Positions 53,383-63,065 of a stretch of 64,000 nt of DNA are shown here, piece by piece. The stretch lies in contig NZ_JQMJ01000003.1 of assembly GCF_000744655.1 (NCBI RefSeq), forward strand, positions 930,001 to 994,000, in the 5' to 3' direction. This DNA comes from Streptacidiphilus rugosus AM-16 (GTDB taxonomy: Bacteria; Actinomycetota; Actinomycetes; Streptomycetales; Streptomycetaceae). The notes beneath the pieces are model-generated. The model worked only from the letters and a program-made list of their open reading frames with translations, did no database searches and was not told the origin of the DNA. The position numbers and the translations under genes were made by a program. Position 1 is the stretch's first letter. Every line of letters starts with the position of its first letter.

Positions 53383-53388
53383 TACAGT
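53383..53388 (+). promoter_or_regulatory. -10 box for the conserved hypothetical gene (leaderless layout)
   Basis: TACAGT ends six bases before the ATG at 53395, with no ribosome-binding site and no recognisable -35. Confidence 0.45.
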
Positions 53389-53394
53389 CATCCC

Positions 53395-54303
53395 ATGCCT
53401 ACGCCTCACGGGTCGCGCGGCGGCATGGCCTTCAGCGCAGACGAGCTGCGAGTCCTCCGGCGGGCCCTCGCCCACGTCCTCAATCCACCGATCGGCGCCG
53501 ACGCCAGACCGGACGGGTCCGCCCGTGCCGCCTGGGTGGAGGACGTCCAGGACGTCCTCCGGCTGTCCGAGGCGATCGACGAGGCGGTGCTGGAAGGCGG
53601 CAGAATGCGCGCCTTCGCGCTCGCCGAGCTGGTCCGGTACCGCGCCGCGCTGCCGGGCAGCGCGTCCGGCTATGTGGAGCGGCTTGAGGAGGCCGTCGCC
53701 GACGGCTACCTGCCGGACTCCGAGGACCTGACGGCCCTGCGCTCGGTCAGCGCGCTGCCCTGCGCCCAGCCCGAGCGCGCCCGCCGGGCGTCGCTGCGGC
53801 AGCGTTGCGCCGAGCTCGCGGAGGCGGGCGTGCGGCGTCGGCTCGACATCCCGCCCGTCGTCGCCCTCGCCGCCCCGCGCTCCGCTCCAGAGCTGTCGGT
53901 GGCGGTGCGTCAGGTGGCGGAGCCTCCGGCGGCAGAGCGTCCGGTGACCGAGCGTCAGGCACCGGAGATCCCACGGCCGCCGCGGATCGCGAGCGTGTCG
54001 ATCGGGGGGAAGGTGGCGGATTTCGCGCGTGCGAACCGCCCGACCAGGCTGCGTGAGAAGACCCGCGCAGAGTCGTATCCCCTGCCCGTCCGTCGAGGAG
54101 GAACGATCGCCATGAGCAGCAGCACCGAGCACACCGGCCAGGCGTCCCGGCCCCAGCCCCACGCCCCCGCCCCGTCCCCGGCGCAGCCCGCGACCGGCCC
54201 CGTGCGGCCGGTGCGGCCGATCCCGACGCCCGGCGACCTGTTCCCGCGCGGCGTCCGGCCCTCGGGCGAGCAGGACGAGGAGCTGGCCACCGGCACCGGC
54301 TGA
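53395..54303 (+). CDS. Conserved hypothetical protein, two-part
   Basis: 302 residues. The first about 125 are helical with ADELRVLRRALAHVLNP, AWVEDVQDVLRLSEAIDEAV and a VERLEEAVADGYLPDSEDLTALR repeat-like pair; the middle is Glu/Ala/Pro linker; the last about 80 are Pro/Thr/Ser-rich ending EQDEELATGTG. I recognise only the streptomycete neighbourhood (after coaX, before lysS), not a domain. No signal peptide or membrane helix. Confidence 0.75.
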   Translation: MPTPHGSRGGMAFSADELRVLRRALAHVLNPPIGADARPDGSARAAWVEDVQDVLRLSEAIDEAVLEGGRMRAFALAELVRYRAALPGSASGYVERLEEAVADGYLPDSEDLTALRSVSALPCAQPERARRASLRQRCAELAEAGVRRRLDIPPVVALAAPRSAPELSVAVRQVAEPPAAERPVTERQAPEIPRPPRIASVSIGGKVADFARANRPTRLREKTRAESYPLPVRRGGTIAMSSSTEHTGQASRPQPHAPAPSPAQPATGPVRPVRPIPTPGDLFPRGVRPSGEQDEELATGTG

Positions 54304-54410
54304 GCCGCCGCGGCGCCGAGGTAACGGTCGGGCCACAGGCCTGGCCTCCGGGTTCCCCGAGGTGTTTGGATCTTGCTTTCTTCTCGCCTCCTCCTCACCG
54401 GGAACCTCAC

Positions 54411-56105
54411 ATGGTGTTCGCACGCGCGCGGAGGACGGCCCTTCTCGGGGCCGTCGCCGCTGCCGCAGTCATCTCCGGCGGCCCGACCGCTCTCCCCGCG
54501 TTCGCTGCGGGCGCCGCTCCCGCCGGCGGCGGCAGGCAGTTCACCACCGTCGTCACCTCGCCCGAGGTGACGCTGCTGCCGCAGTCCGGCGGGGCGCAGG
54601 CCCGGTCCTTCCACGACGTCGGACTGGTCGTCATACCCGAGAGCGACGGCGTGACCGGGGTGAAGGTCGCCGTCGACGCGAGCTCGCTCGCCGGGCTCGT
54701 CGAGCTGTCGCTGCCGCAGAACTGCGCCTTCACCGACGCCGCCAAGGTGCACGCGAGCTGCACCCTGGCCGCGGTGGACGGGATCGCGCCGCTCCAGCTC
54801 GGCCTGCGCACCACCGCGTCCGCCGCCGTCGGGGCCAAGGGCACGGTCGCCTTCAAGGTCACCGCCGCGAACGCGACCGAGGACCCGGGCGACGACCCGG
54901 ACACCACGGCGGTGACCGTCGGCGACGGCCCCGACGTGGCCGTGGGTCAGCTCCCGCCGGTGCTCGACCTGAGCTCGGGCAAGCCGGTCGAGGCCAACCC
55001 CTCCGTCAGCAACCTCGGTGACCGGGACGCCCACGGCGTCACGCTGGTGCTGTCCAGCCTGACCGAGGACTTCAAGGTCGGCGGCTCGTACGGCAACTGC
55101 CGCTACGGAGCCGACCTCCACATCTTCCCCGGCGCCCCGAAGAACGGGGTGGTCTGCCACTTCGACACGGTGGTCAGGCCCGGGGAGACCTACTGGCTGG
55201 GCGCGGCCGCGCCGGTCTCCGTCGCCGCATCGGGGACGGACGGCCTGGACGGCGCGCTGATCTACGGCTGGGACACCGCGGACGGGGCCGTCGCGTCCGG
55301 CGTGACCGGCGGCACGCCCGGCACCGGCGCCGCGCTGACCCTCGTCGCCTCCCCACCGGCGGCCAGGGCGGCCCAGGCCGTCGACATCAACTACGACAAC
55401 AACCTGGGCCTCTCCGGCCTGCACGTCGTCAGCCAGGACGACCTCGCCGCCGTCGCGCACAACGTGCGCGGCACGGTGGGCCGGACGCTGACGGCCTCCT
55501 TCGGCGTGCGCAACGCCGGCAAGGTGCCGACCCGCGCGCTGCCCGGCACGGCCGACGTCACCGCCGTGATGGTGCTCGGCCTGCCCAAGGGCGTCCAGGT
55601 GGTCTCGGCGCCCAAGAACTGCGTCGACGACACCAAGGTCGGGAACTCGCTTAAGCACGCCCCGGCCGTCGCCCACGCCCGCACCGCGGCCGGCTTCGAC
55701 CCGGCGACGGTGTACTTCTGCCCGGTCCAGCACGTGCTGCAGCCGGGCCAGGAGGCAGACTTCTCCTTCTCGCTCAAGCCGACCGAGCCGCTCCGGGCCG
55801 CCCAGGGCGCCGTCGTCGCGGCGGGTCAGGTCTCGGACGCGAACGAGGACGACAACCTCGCGACCTTCACGGTGACCGCGACCAAGGCCGCGCCGGGGAA
55901 CCCGACCCCGAAGCCCTCGGCGCCGGCCTCGCAGTCGGCCGGATCGGCGTCGGCCTCCCCGGCGGCGGGCGGCGGCCTGGCGCACACCGGCGGCGGCTCG
56001 GACACGCTGCCGCTGGCGGGCGCGGGCGCGGCGGCGATCGTGCTGGGCGCGGGTGCGGTCCTGCTGGCCCGCCGTCGCCGGGCGGGTGCGGGCAGCCACG
56101 GCTGA
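54411..56105 (+). CDS. Secreted cell-wall-anchored protein with LAXTG sortase signal
   Basis: 564 residues. An N-terminal signal peptide (about 1-30, cleaved near PAFA) is followed by several beta-sandwich repeats with CARDB/DUF11-like flavour (VTVGDGPDVAVGQLPPVLDLS; DINYDNNLGLSGL; DANEDDNLATFTVTA). A Pro/Ser/Ala linker leads to LAHTG (523-527), a hydrophobic helix and the RRRR tail: the class E sortase substrate signal of Streptomyces. It should be attached to peptidoglycan. The start ATG at 54411 was preferred to 54366, because the signal peptide begins there. Binding partner unknown. Confidence 0.85.
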   Translation: MVFARARRTALLGAVAAAAVISGGPTALPAFAAGAAPAGGGRQFTTVVTSPEVTLLPQSGGAQARSFHDVGLVVIPESDGVTGVKVAVDASSLAGLVELSLPQNCAFTDAAKVHASCTLAAVDGIAPLQLGLRTTASAAVGAKGTVAFKVTAANATEDPGDDPDTTAVTVGDGPDVAVGQLPPVLDLSSGKPVEANPSVSNLGDRDAHGVTLVLSSLTEDFKVGGSYGNCRYGADLHIFPGAPKNGVVCHFDTVVRPGETYWLGAAAPVSVAASGTDGLDGALIYGWDTADGAVASGVTGGTPGTGAALTLVASPPAARAAQAVDINYDNNLGLSGLHVVSQDDLAAVAHNVRGTVGRTLTASFGVRNAGKVPTRALPGTADVTAVMVLGLPKGVQVVSAPKNCVDDTKVGNSLKHAPAVAHARTAAGFDPATVYFCPVQHVLQPGQEADFSFSLKPTEPLRAAQGAVVAAGQVSDANEDDNLATFTVTATKAAPGNPTPKPSAPASQSAGSASASPAAGGGLAHTGGGSDTLPLAGAGAAAIVLGAGAVLLARRRRAGAGSHG

Positions 56106-56332
56106 GCCGCGGTCCGGGCCGGTATCGGCCCGCTGACTGAACCGGACCGGGACAGGACATGTCCCCGCGAAGAACTGACGAGTTCTTTGCGGTTGACTGT
56201 CCTGTCCTGTCCCTTTGTGGCCGAAGTATCGGGCCGGGGTCTCGGCCGCGAGACGGGTGGGAAGCGGGCGCCCGGCCCGCGCCGCCCGGGCTCTCCGGGA
56301 TATCGGGTGGCGGGGCACCGCCGTGCGGTCGA

Positions 56333-56338
56333 TACCCT
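56333..56338 (+). promoter_or_regulatory. -10 box of lysS (leaderless layout)
   Basis: TACCCT fits TANNNT and ends six bases before the GTG at 56345. The region has no ribosome-binding site in this position apart from the GGTGGG that runs into the start codon. Confidence 0.4.
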
Positions 56339-56344
56339 GGTGGG

Positions 56345-57880
56345 GTGAGCGATCAGCAGACCCCCGCAGCCGCAGCCGGCTCCGCAGCAGCCCAGGACGA
56401 CCTTCCCGAGCAGATGCGGGTGAGGCGCGAGAAGCTGGAGCGGCTGCGCGCCGCCGGCGTCGACCCGTACCCGGTCGGATTCCCGCGCACCAGCACGCTG
56501 GCCGACCTGCGGGCGGCCTACCCCGGCCTGGAGCCGGACACCGCCACCGGTGAGCGCGCCGGCGTCACCGGCCGCGTCGTGCTCAGCCGGACCGGCGGCA
56601 AGCTCTGCTTCGCCACGCTCCGCGACGGCACCGGCGACCTGCAGGTCATGCTCTCCCTCGACAAGCTCGGCGAGGACCGCCTGGCCGCCTGGAAGGGCGA
56701 CATCGACCTCGGCGACCATGTCGGGGTCGAGGGCGAGGTGATCACCTCCAAGCGGGGCGAGCTGTCGATCATGGTCGACCGCTGGGAGCTGACGGCCAAG
56801 TGCCTGCGCCCGCTGCCGGACAAGCACAAGGGCCTGTCCGACCCCGAGGCCAGGGTCCGCCAGCGCTACGTGGACCTGATCGTGAACCCCGAGGCCCGCG
56901 AGATGCTGCAGCTGCGCGTCCGGGTGCTGCGCTCGCTGCGCGACACCTTCGAGCGCCGCGGCTTCCTCGAGGTCGAGACGCCGATGCTGCAGCCGATCCA
57001 CGGCGGGGCCAACGCGCGTCCGTTCACGACGCACATCAACGCCTACGACATGACGCTCTACCTGCGCATCGCCACCGAGCTCTACCTCAAGCGGCTGATG
57101 GTCGGCGGCGTGGAGAAGGTCTTCGAGATCAACAGGAACTTCCGCAACGAGGGCGCGGACGCGACCCACAACCCGGAGTTCACCGCGATCGAGTCCTACG
57201 AGGCCTACGGCGACTACGACACCCAGGCCGAGCTGACCCGTGAGCTCATCCTCAACGCGGCCAAGGACGCGCTGGGCACCACCGTGATCCGCGGCCTGGA
57301 CCAGCACGGCGAGGAGGTCGAGATCGACCTGGCCGAGCCGTGGGAGGAGATCAGCGTCTACCCGGGCATCAGCGCCCGGCTCGGCGTCGAGGTGACCCCG
57401 CAGACCTCGGTCGACGAACTGCGCAAGCTCGCCGACGAGCACGGCGTGCCCTACGAGAAGAAGTGGGGCCACGGCCAGCTGATCCTGGAGTTCGTCGAGC
57501 GGCTGCTGGAGCACAACGCGGTCCGGCCGACCTTCATCAGGGACTACCCCACCGAGGTCTCCCCGCTGACCCGCAAGCACCGCTCGATCGACGGCGTCGC
57601 GGAGAAGTGGGACCTGGTGATCTTCGGCAAGGAGGTCGCCACCGCCTACTCCGAGCTGATCGACCCGATCGACCAGCGCGAGCGCCTCACCGCCCAGTCG
57701 CTGCTGGCGGCCGGCGGCGACGTCGAGGCGATGCAGGTGGACGAGGACTTCCTGCGGGCCCTGGAGTACGGCATGCCGCCCACCGGCGGCATGGGCATGG
57801 GCGTGGACCGGCTGGTGATGCTGCTCACCGGAAAGCCGATCAGGGAGACCCTCCTCTTCCCGCTCGTGAAGCCCGAGTAG
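56345..57880 (+). CDS. lysS: Lysyl-tRNA synthetase (class II)
   Basis: 511 residues from the GTG at 56345 (MSDQQTPAAAAGS). The OB-fold anticodon-binding domain (about 70-170) precedes the class II catalytic core, with FEINRNFRNEGADATHNPEF as motif 2 and GMGMGVDRLVMLLTG as motif 3. The preceding frame is open but is a shadow. It lacks the LysX membrane domain. A small membrane-peptide gene follows after 10 bp. Confidence 0.96.
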   Translation: MSDQQTPAAAAGSAAAQDDLPEQMRVRREKLERLRAAGVDPYPVGFPRTSTLADLRAAYPGLEPDTATGERAGVTGRVVLSRTGGKLCFATLRDGTGDLQVMLSLDKLGEDRLAAWKGDIDLGDHVGVEGEVITSKRGELSIMVDRWELTAKCLRPLPDKHKGLSDPEARVRQRYVDLIVNPEAREMLQLRVRVLRSLRDTFERRGFLEVETPMLQPIHGGANARPFTTHINAYDMTLYLRIATELYLKRLMVGGVEKVFEINRNFRNEGADATHNPEFTAIESYEAYGDYDTQAELTRELILNAAKDALGTTVIRGLDQHGEEVEIDLAEPWEEISVYPGISARLGVEVTPQTSVDELRKLADEHGVPYEKKWGHGQLILEFVERLLEHNAVRPTFIRDYPTEVSPLTRKHRSIDGVAEKWDLVIFGKEVATAYSELIDPIDQRERLTAQSLLAAGGDVEAMQVDEDFLRALEYGMPPTGGMGMGVDRLVMLLTGKPIRETLLFPLVKPE

Positions 57881-57890
57881 AGTCGACGCC

Positions 57891-58037
57891 ATGCAGTACA
57901 TCGAGGCACTGACCCCGCCCGTCGTGATGGCCGTCGCGTTCGGCTTCATGATTCGTGCGATCTTCCGCAACCAGGGCGGCGCCAACGCCGCCAAGGAGGA
58001 TGCGGCCGCCGAGGCGATCACGCTGTCCCAGGAGTAG
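57891..58037 (+). CDS. 48-residue single-helix membrane protein
   Basis: Short gene with ATG at 57891 and TAG at 58037. It reads MQYIEALTPPVVMAVAFGFM, then basic residues and a charged tail (AAKEDAAAEAITLSQE). One membrane helix spans about residues 8-26. It is 10 bp after lysS and 13 bp before a strong terminator, so it is the last gene of the lysS transcript. A small peptide of this kind after lysS is something I recall from other streptomycetes. Function unknown. Confidence 0.8.
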   Translation: MQYIEALTPPVVMAVAFGFMIRAIFRNQGGANAAKEDAAAEAITLSQE

Positions 58038-58049
58038 GGAACACCGGCC

Positions 58050-58081
58050 GAGGGGTGCGGGGTGAAAACCCCGCACCCCTC
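58050..58081 (+). terminator. Strong hairpin terminator after lysS operon
   Basis: A perfect 13-bp stem (GAGGGGTGCGGGG with its complement) closes a 6-nt TGAAAA loop. There is no U-run, as is frequent in high-GC actinomycetes. Confidence 0.75.
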
Positions 58082-58128
58082 TGTCATGCCCTGTGGATTA
58101 ATTCGGGCAAAAGTGATATTTGCACTGT

Positions 58129-58563
58129 ATGGCGCGCCCACTCGGTGAACTCGAGAACGAGGTGATGACCCGGCTCTGGCAGTGGAACCGGCTGGTCACC
58201 GTTCGCGAGGTGCTGGAGGATCTCCAGCAGGAACGCGAGATCGCTTACACCACGGTCATGACGGTGATGGACAAGCTGTTCCAGAAGGGCTGGCTGCGCA
58301 GGGAACAGGAAGGGCGCGCCTATCGATATGCGCCGGTGTCGACGCGCGAGGCGTATACCGCGACGTTGATGAACGACGCGTGGGAGACGAGTGACAACCC
58401 GGCGGCGGCTCTGGTGCACTTCTTCGGCATGATGTCGCCGGAGCAGCAGGAGGCGCTCGGCGACGCCCTGCGGGTCTTCGCGCCCTCGCTCTTCCCGGCC
58501 GATATCGACGCCTCCGTCGACGCCCCGGAGGAGGCTGTGCGGGACGGCGACCCCGCACGGTAG
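58129..58563 (+). CDS. BlaI/MecI/CopY-family transcriptional regulator
   Basis: 144 residues from the ATG at 58129 (MARPLGELENEVM). The winged-helix N-terminus is the BlaI/MecI pattern LGELENEVMTRLWQWN ... YTTVMTVMDKLFQKGWLRR. In that family the repressor controls beta-lactam or copper genes and is cleaved by a BlaR1-type sensor; no such sensor is next to it here. It starts nine bases after a TGATAT box, so the leader is short or absent. An AGTG/CACT inverted repeat flanks that box and could be its own operator. Confidence 0.87.
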   Translation: MARPLGELENEVMTRLWQWNRLVTVREVLEDLQQEREIAYTTVMTVMDKLFQKGWLRREQEGRAYRYAPVSTREAYTATLMNDAWETSDNPAAALVHFFGMMSPEQQEALGDALRVFAPSLFPADIDASVDAPEEAVRDGDPAR

Positions 58564-58572
58564 CGTCTCTCC

Positions 58573-59076
58573 ATGCAGGTCACCATCCGCCGCGCGCGGA
58601 CCACCGATGTGCCCACGATCCGGCGGCTCGTGGACGGCTACGCCCGCGAACGGATCCTCCTCAACAAGCCGACGGTGACCCTGTTCGAGTCGCTGCAGGA
58701 GTTCTGGGTGGCGGAACGGGACGACAATGCCGAGGTCGTCGCGTGCGGAGCGCTGCATGTCATGTGGGAGGATCTCGCGGAGGTCCGCACCTTGGCGGTG
58801 GACCGTTCCTGCCGCGGTACCGGCATCGGTCACCTGCTGCTGCGGAAGCTGGTGGAGACGGCCCGCTGGATCGGTGTGCGTCGTATTTTCTGCCTGACGT
58901 TCGAAGTCGAGTTCTTCACCAAACACGGCTTCCAGGAGATCGCCTCGACTCCGGTCGACGCCGGCGTCTACGACGAGCTCTCGCGGAGCTACGACGAAGG
59001 CGTCGCGGAGTTCCTGGATCTCGAACGCGTCAAGCCGAACACCCTCGGCAACACCCGGATGCTTCTGCATCTGTGA
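58573..59076 (+). CDS. argA: Amino-acid N-acetyltransferase, GNAT (ArgA type)
   Basis: 167 residues, close in length to mycobacterial Rv2747. The acetyl-CoA loop is CRGTGIGHLLL (about 77-87) and the sequence AGALHVMWEDLAEVRTLAV is typical of the short N-acetylglutamate synthase. It would acetylate glutamate (or glutamine) to begin arginine synthesis. It follows the BlaI-like gene by 9 bp. The substrate is inferred from family likeness, not established for this gene. Confidence 0.85.
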   Translation: MQVTIRRARTTDVPTIRRLVDGYARERILLNKPTVTLFESLQEFWVAERDDNAEVVACGALHVMWEDLAEVRTLAVDRSCRGTGIGHLLLRKLVETARWIGVRRIFCLTFEVEFFTKHGFQEIASTPVDAGVYDELSRSYDEGVAEFLDLERVKPNTLGNTRMLLHL

Positions 59077-59168
59077 GAGATGAGTTCTCCGGGGCCGGTT
59101 GAATTTTTCCCGCAAAGACGGTTTGCTTTCCTACAAGTAATCCAGGCTTTTGAGGAAAGGGACAGCCC

Positions 59169-59516
59169 GTGGCGCAGAAGGTCCAGGTCCTTCTTGTCGA
59201 CGATCTCGAAGGCGGCGAGGCTGACGAGACAGTGACGTTCGCTCTCGACGGGGTTGCCTACGAGATCGATCTCACCCACGCCAATGCGGGCAAGCTGCGC
59301 GAGCTGCTGGCCCCGTACACGGACAAGGGACGCAAGCAGAGCGGCCGCCTGGCCGGTGGGCGCGGTCGTGGCCGCGCCGCCGCCGCACGGCCGGTGGGCG
59401 GGAACCCGGACACCGCGAAGATGCGCGCCTGGGCCAAGGAGCAGGGCTTCGAGGTCAACGAGCGCGGCCGGGTGCCGAGCAACATCCGCGAGGAGTACGA
59501 GAAGGCGCACAGCTGA
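59169..59516 (+). CDS. lsr2: Lsr2 nucleoid-associated protein
   Basis: 115 residues. The N-terminal dimerisation domain (1-50) and the C-terminal AT-hook-like DNA-binding domain with RGR at 99-101 are present; a basic linker rich in GRGRGR joins them. It is an H-NS-like xenogeneic silencer that binds AT-rich DNA. GAGGAAAGGGA precedes the GTG. The preceding gap (59077-59168) is notably less GC-rich than the surroundings, a possible autoregulatory target. Another gene overlaps its 3' end in antisense. Confidence 0.96.
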   Translation: MAQKVQVLLVDDLEGGEADETVTFALDGVAYEIDLTHANAGKLRELLAPYTDKGRKQSGRLAGGRGRGRAAAARPVGGNPDTAKMRAWAKEQGFEVNERGRVPSNIREEYEKAHS

Positions 59517-59979
59517 TCCGCGCCTGACGCTGTGCCGGGACGGTCGGCCACGGGTCGGCCGGCCGGGGCAGCCCGGCGAGCTGGGTGCGGGCGCAGGCGT
59601 CGGCGCAGGCGTCCACCAGGCGCGGCGGCGGCAGCGGGCCGGGGCTGCGGCCCTCGCGCAGCCGGCGCGCGGACGGGAGCCGGCCGGCCTCGTGGCCGCG
59701 CAGCACGCCGTCGAGGTGGGCCCAGCCGAGCCAACGCAGCAGGGCGGGCAGTTCCGCCGCCACCCCGACGGGGAGCGGCAGCAGCAGCCGTCCACCGGCC
59801 TCGGCGCCTTCGGGTCCGTCCGCGGCCCCGGCAAGGGCCCAGGCGGCTCCGGTGGCCCGGCCGCGCAGGTCCATCCTGGCCAGTGCCAGCAGTCCGGCGC
59901 CCAGGGGAACGTCGAGCAGGTCGCAGTCGCCCGGCAGGGGGACCGCGGCCTGCTTTGCCGTACTCGTGGACTGAGGCAC
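59455..59979 (-). CDS. Hypothetical protein resembling SCO3374, antisense tail over lsr2
   Basis: About 174 residues from the GTG at 59979. CDLLDVPLGAGLLALARMDLRG, LPALLRWLGWAHLDGVLRG and PPRLVDACADACARTQLAG look like a conserved actinobacterial protein that I remember between lsr2 and clpC in Streptomyces (SCO3374). The composition is natural in this frame, while the other frames here are Arg-rich shadows. Its 3' end overlaps the last 62 bp of lsr2 in antisense, and the C-terminal 20 residues look unconserved. Function unknown; start uncertain. Confidence 0.55.
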   Translation of the reverse strand: MPQSTSTAKQAAVPLPGDCDLLDVPLGAGLLALARMDLRGRATGAAWALAGAADGPEGAEAGGRLLLPLPVGVAAELPALLRWLGWAHLDGVLRGHEAGRLPSARRLREGRSPGPLPPPRLVDACADACARTQLAGLPRPADPWPTVPAQRQARISCAPSRTPRGCCSAPGRAR

Positions 59980-60391
59980 AATCGGGACAACCGGTGGAGT
60001 GCTCTTCCGGTTACGGGTTCCCCCAGTCGCCCGCGGTCGTCCGTGAAATCGGCGGATTCCTCGGTGGGCGAACACCAGACGGAGTCGCTCCGGTATGGAA
60101 CGGGCCGTCGCCGGGGTATGAATGCCCATGTGGGAAGCCGGATGCAGGCGCGCTGCGGCGTGTCGGCGGTGGCGTTCGCCGTCGGCGTAGCGATTCCAGG
60201 TGGATCTGCCTGGCCTGCGGGAACACCATCCCGGAGCATTCGGTTGGAGTCATTGTCGGCCGTCGCACGGTCCCCCACCAGCGGGTGTCGACGGTTGGAG
60301 TGAGGAGCTGTTCCGGCCCCCGGGACTAGCATGCGGTAGGACAGGGAGGGGATTCCCTCGTTGCCCCGACCGCTCTGAGGAGCGATTAACG
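59980..60391. other. 412-bp intergenic region upstream of clpC
   Basis: Contains the likely clpC promoter(s) and the ClgR-like box at 60175-60189. TGAGGAG at 60376-60382 is the clpC ribosome-binding site. ORFs here are open in several frames by composition only and look like shadows. Confidence 0.5.
60175..60189. promoter_or_regulatory. ClgR-type box upstream of clpC
   Basis: TTCGCCGTCGGCGTA contains CGC-N5-GCG with T/A flanks, close to the ClgR consensus (WCGCYNANRGCGW), one mismatch. It lies about 200 bp before clpC, and ClgR is known to activate clp genes in actinobacteria. Confidence 0.4.
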
Positions 60392-62905
<2,514 letters not shown>

Positions 62906-62928
62906 CCAGCCCGAACCGTGTAGTCCAC

Positions 62929-62966
62929 CCAAGGGCCGCCCCCGCGAAAGCGGGGGCGGCCCTTGG
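62929..62966 (+). terminator. Strong terminator after clpC
   Basis: A perfect 17-bp stem (62929-62945 with 62950-62966) closes a GAAA tetraloop about 25 bp after the clpC stop. GC-rich throughout with no U-run. Confidence 0.8.
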
Positions 62967-63065
62967 CGTCGGGCCATCGAACGCCACCTGATATCGTTCG
63001 CCCACTGCTGACACCGAGATCATCGGGCCCGGCCAGGGGGTCGGGCGACACCCAGGGGCGGGTTA

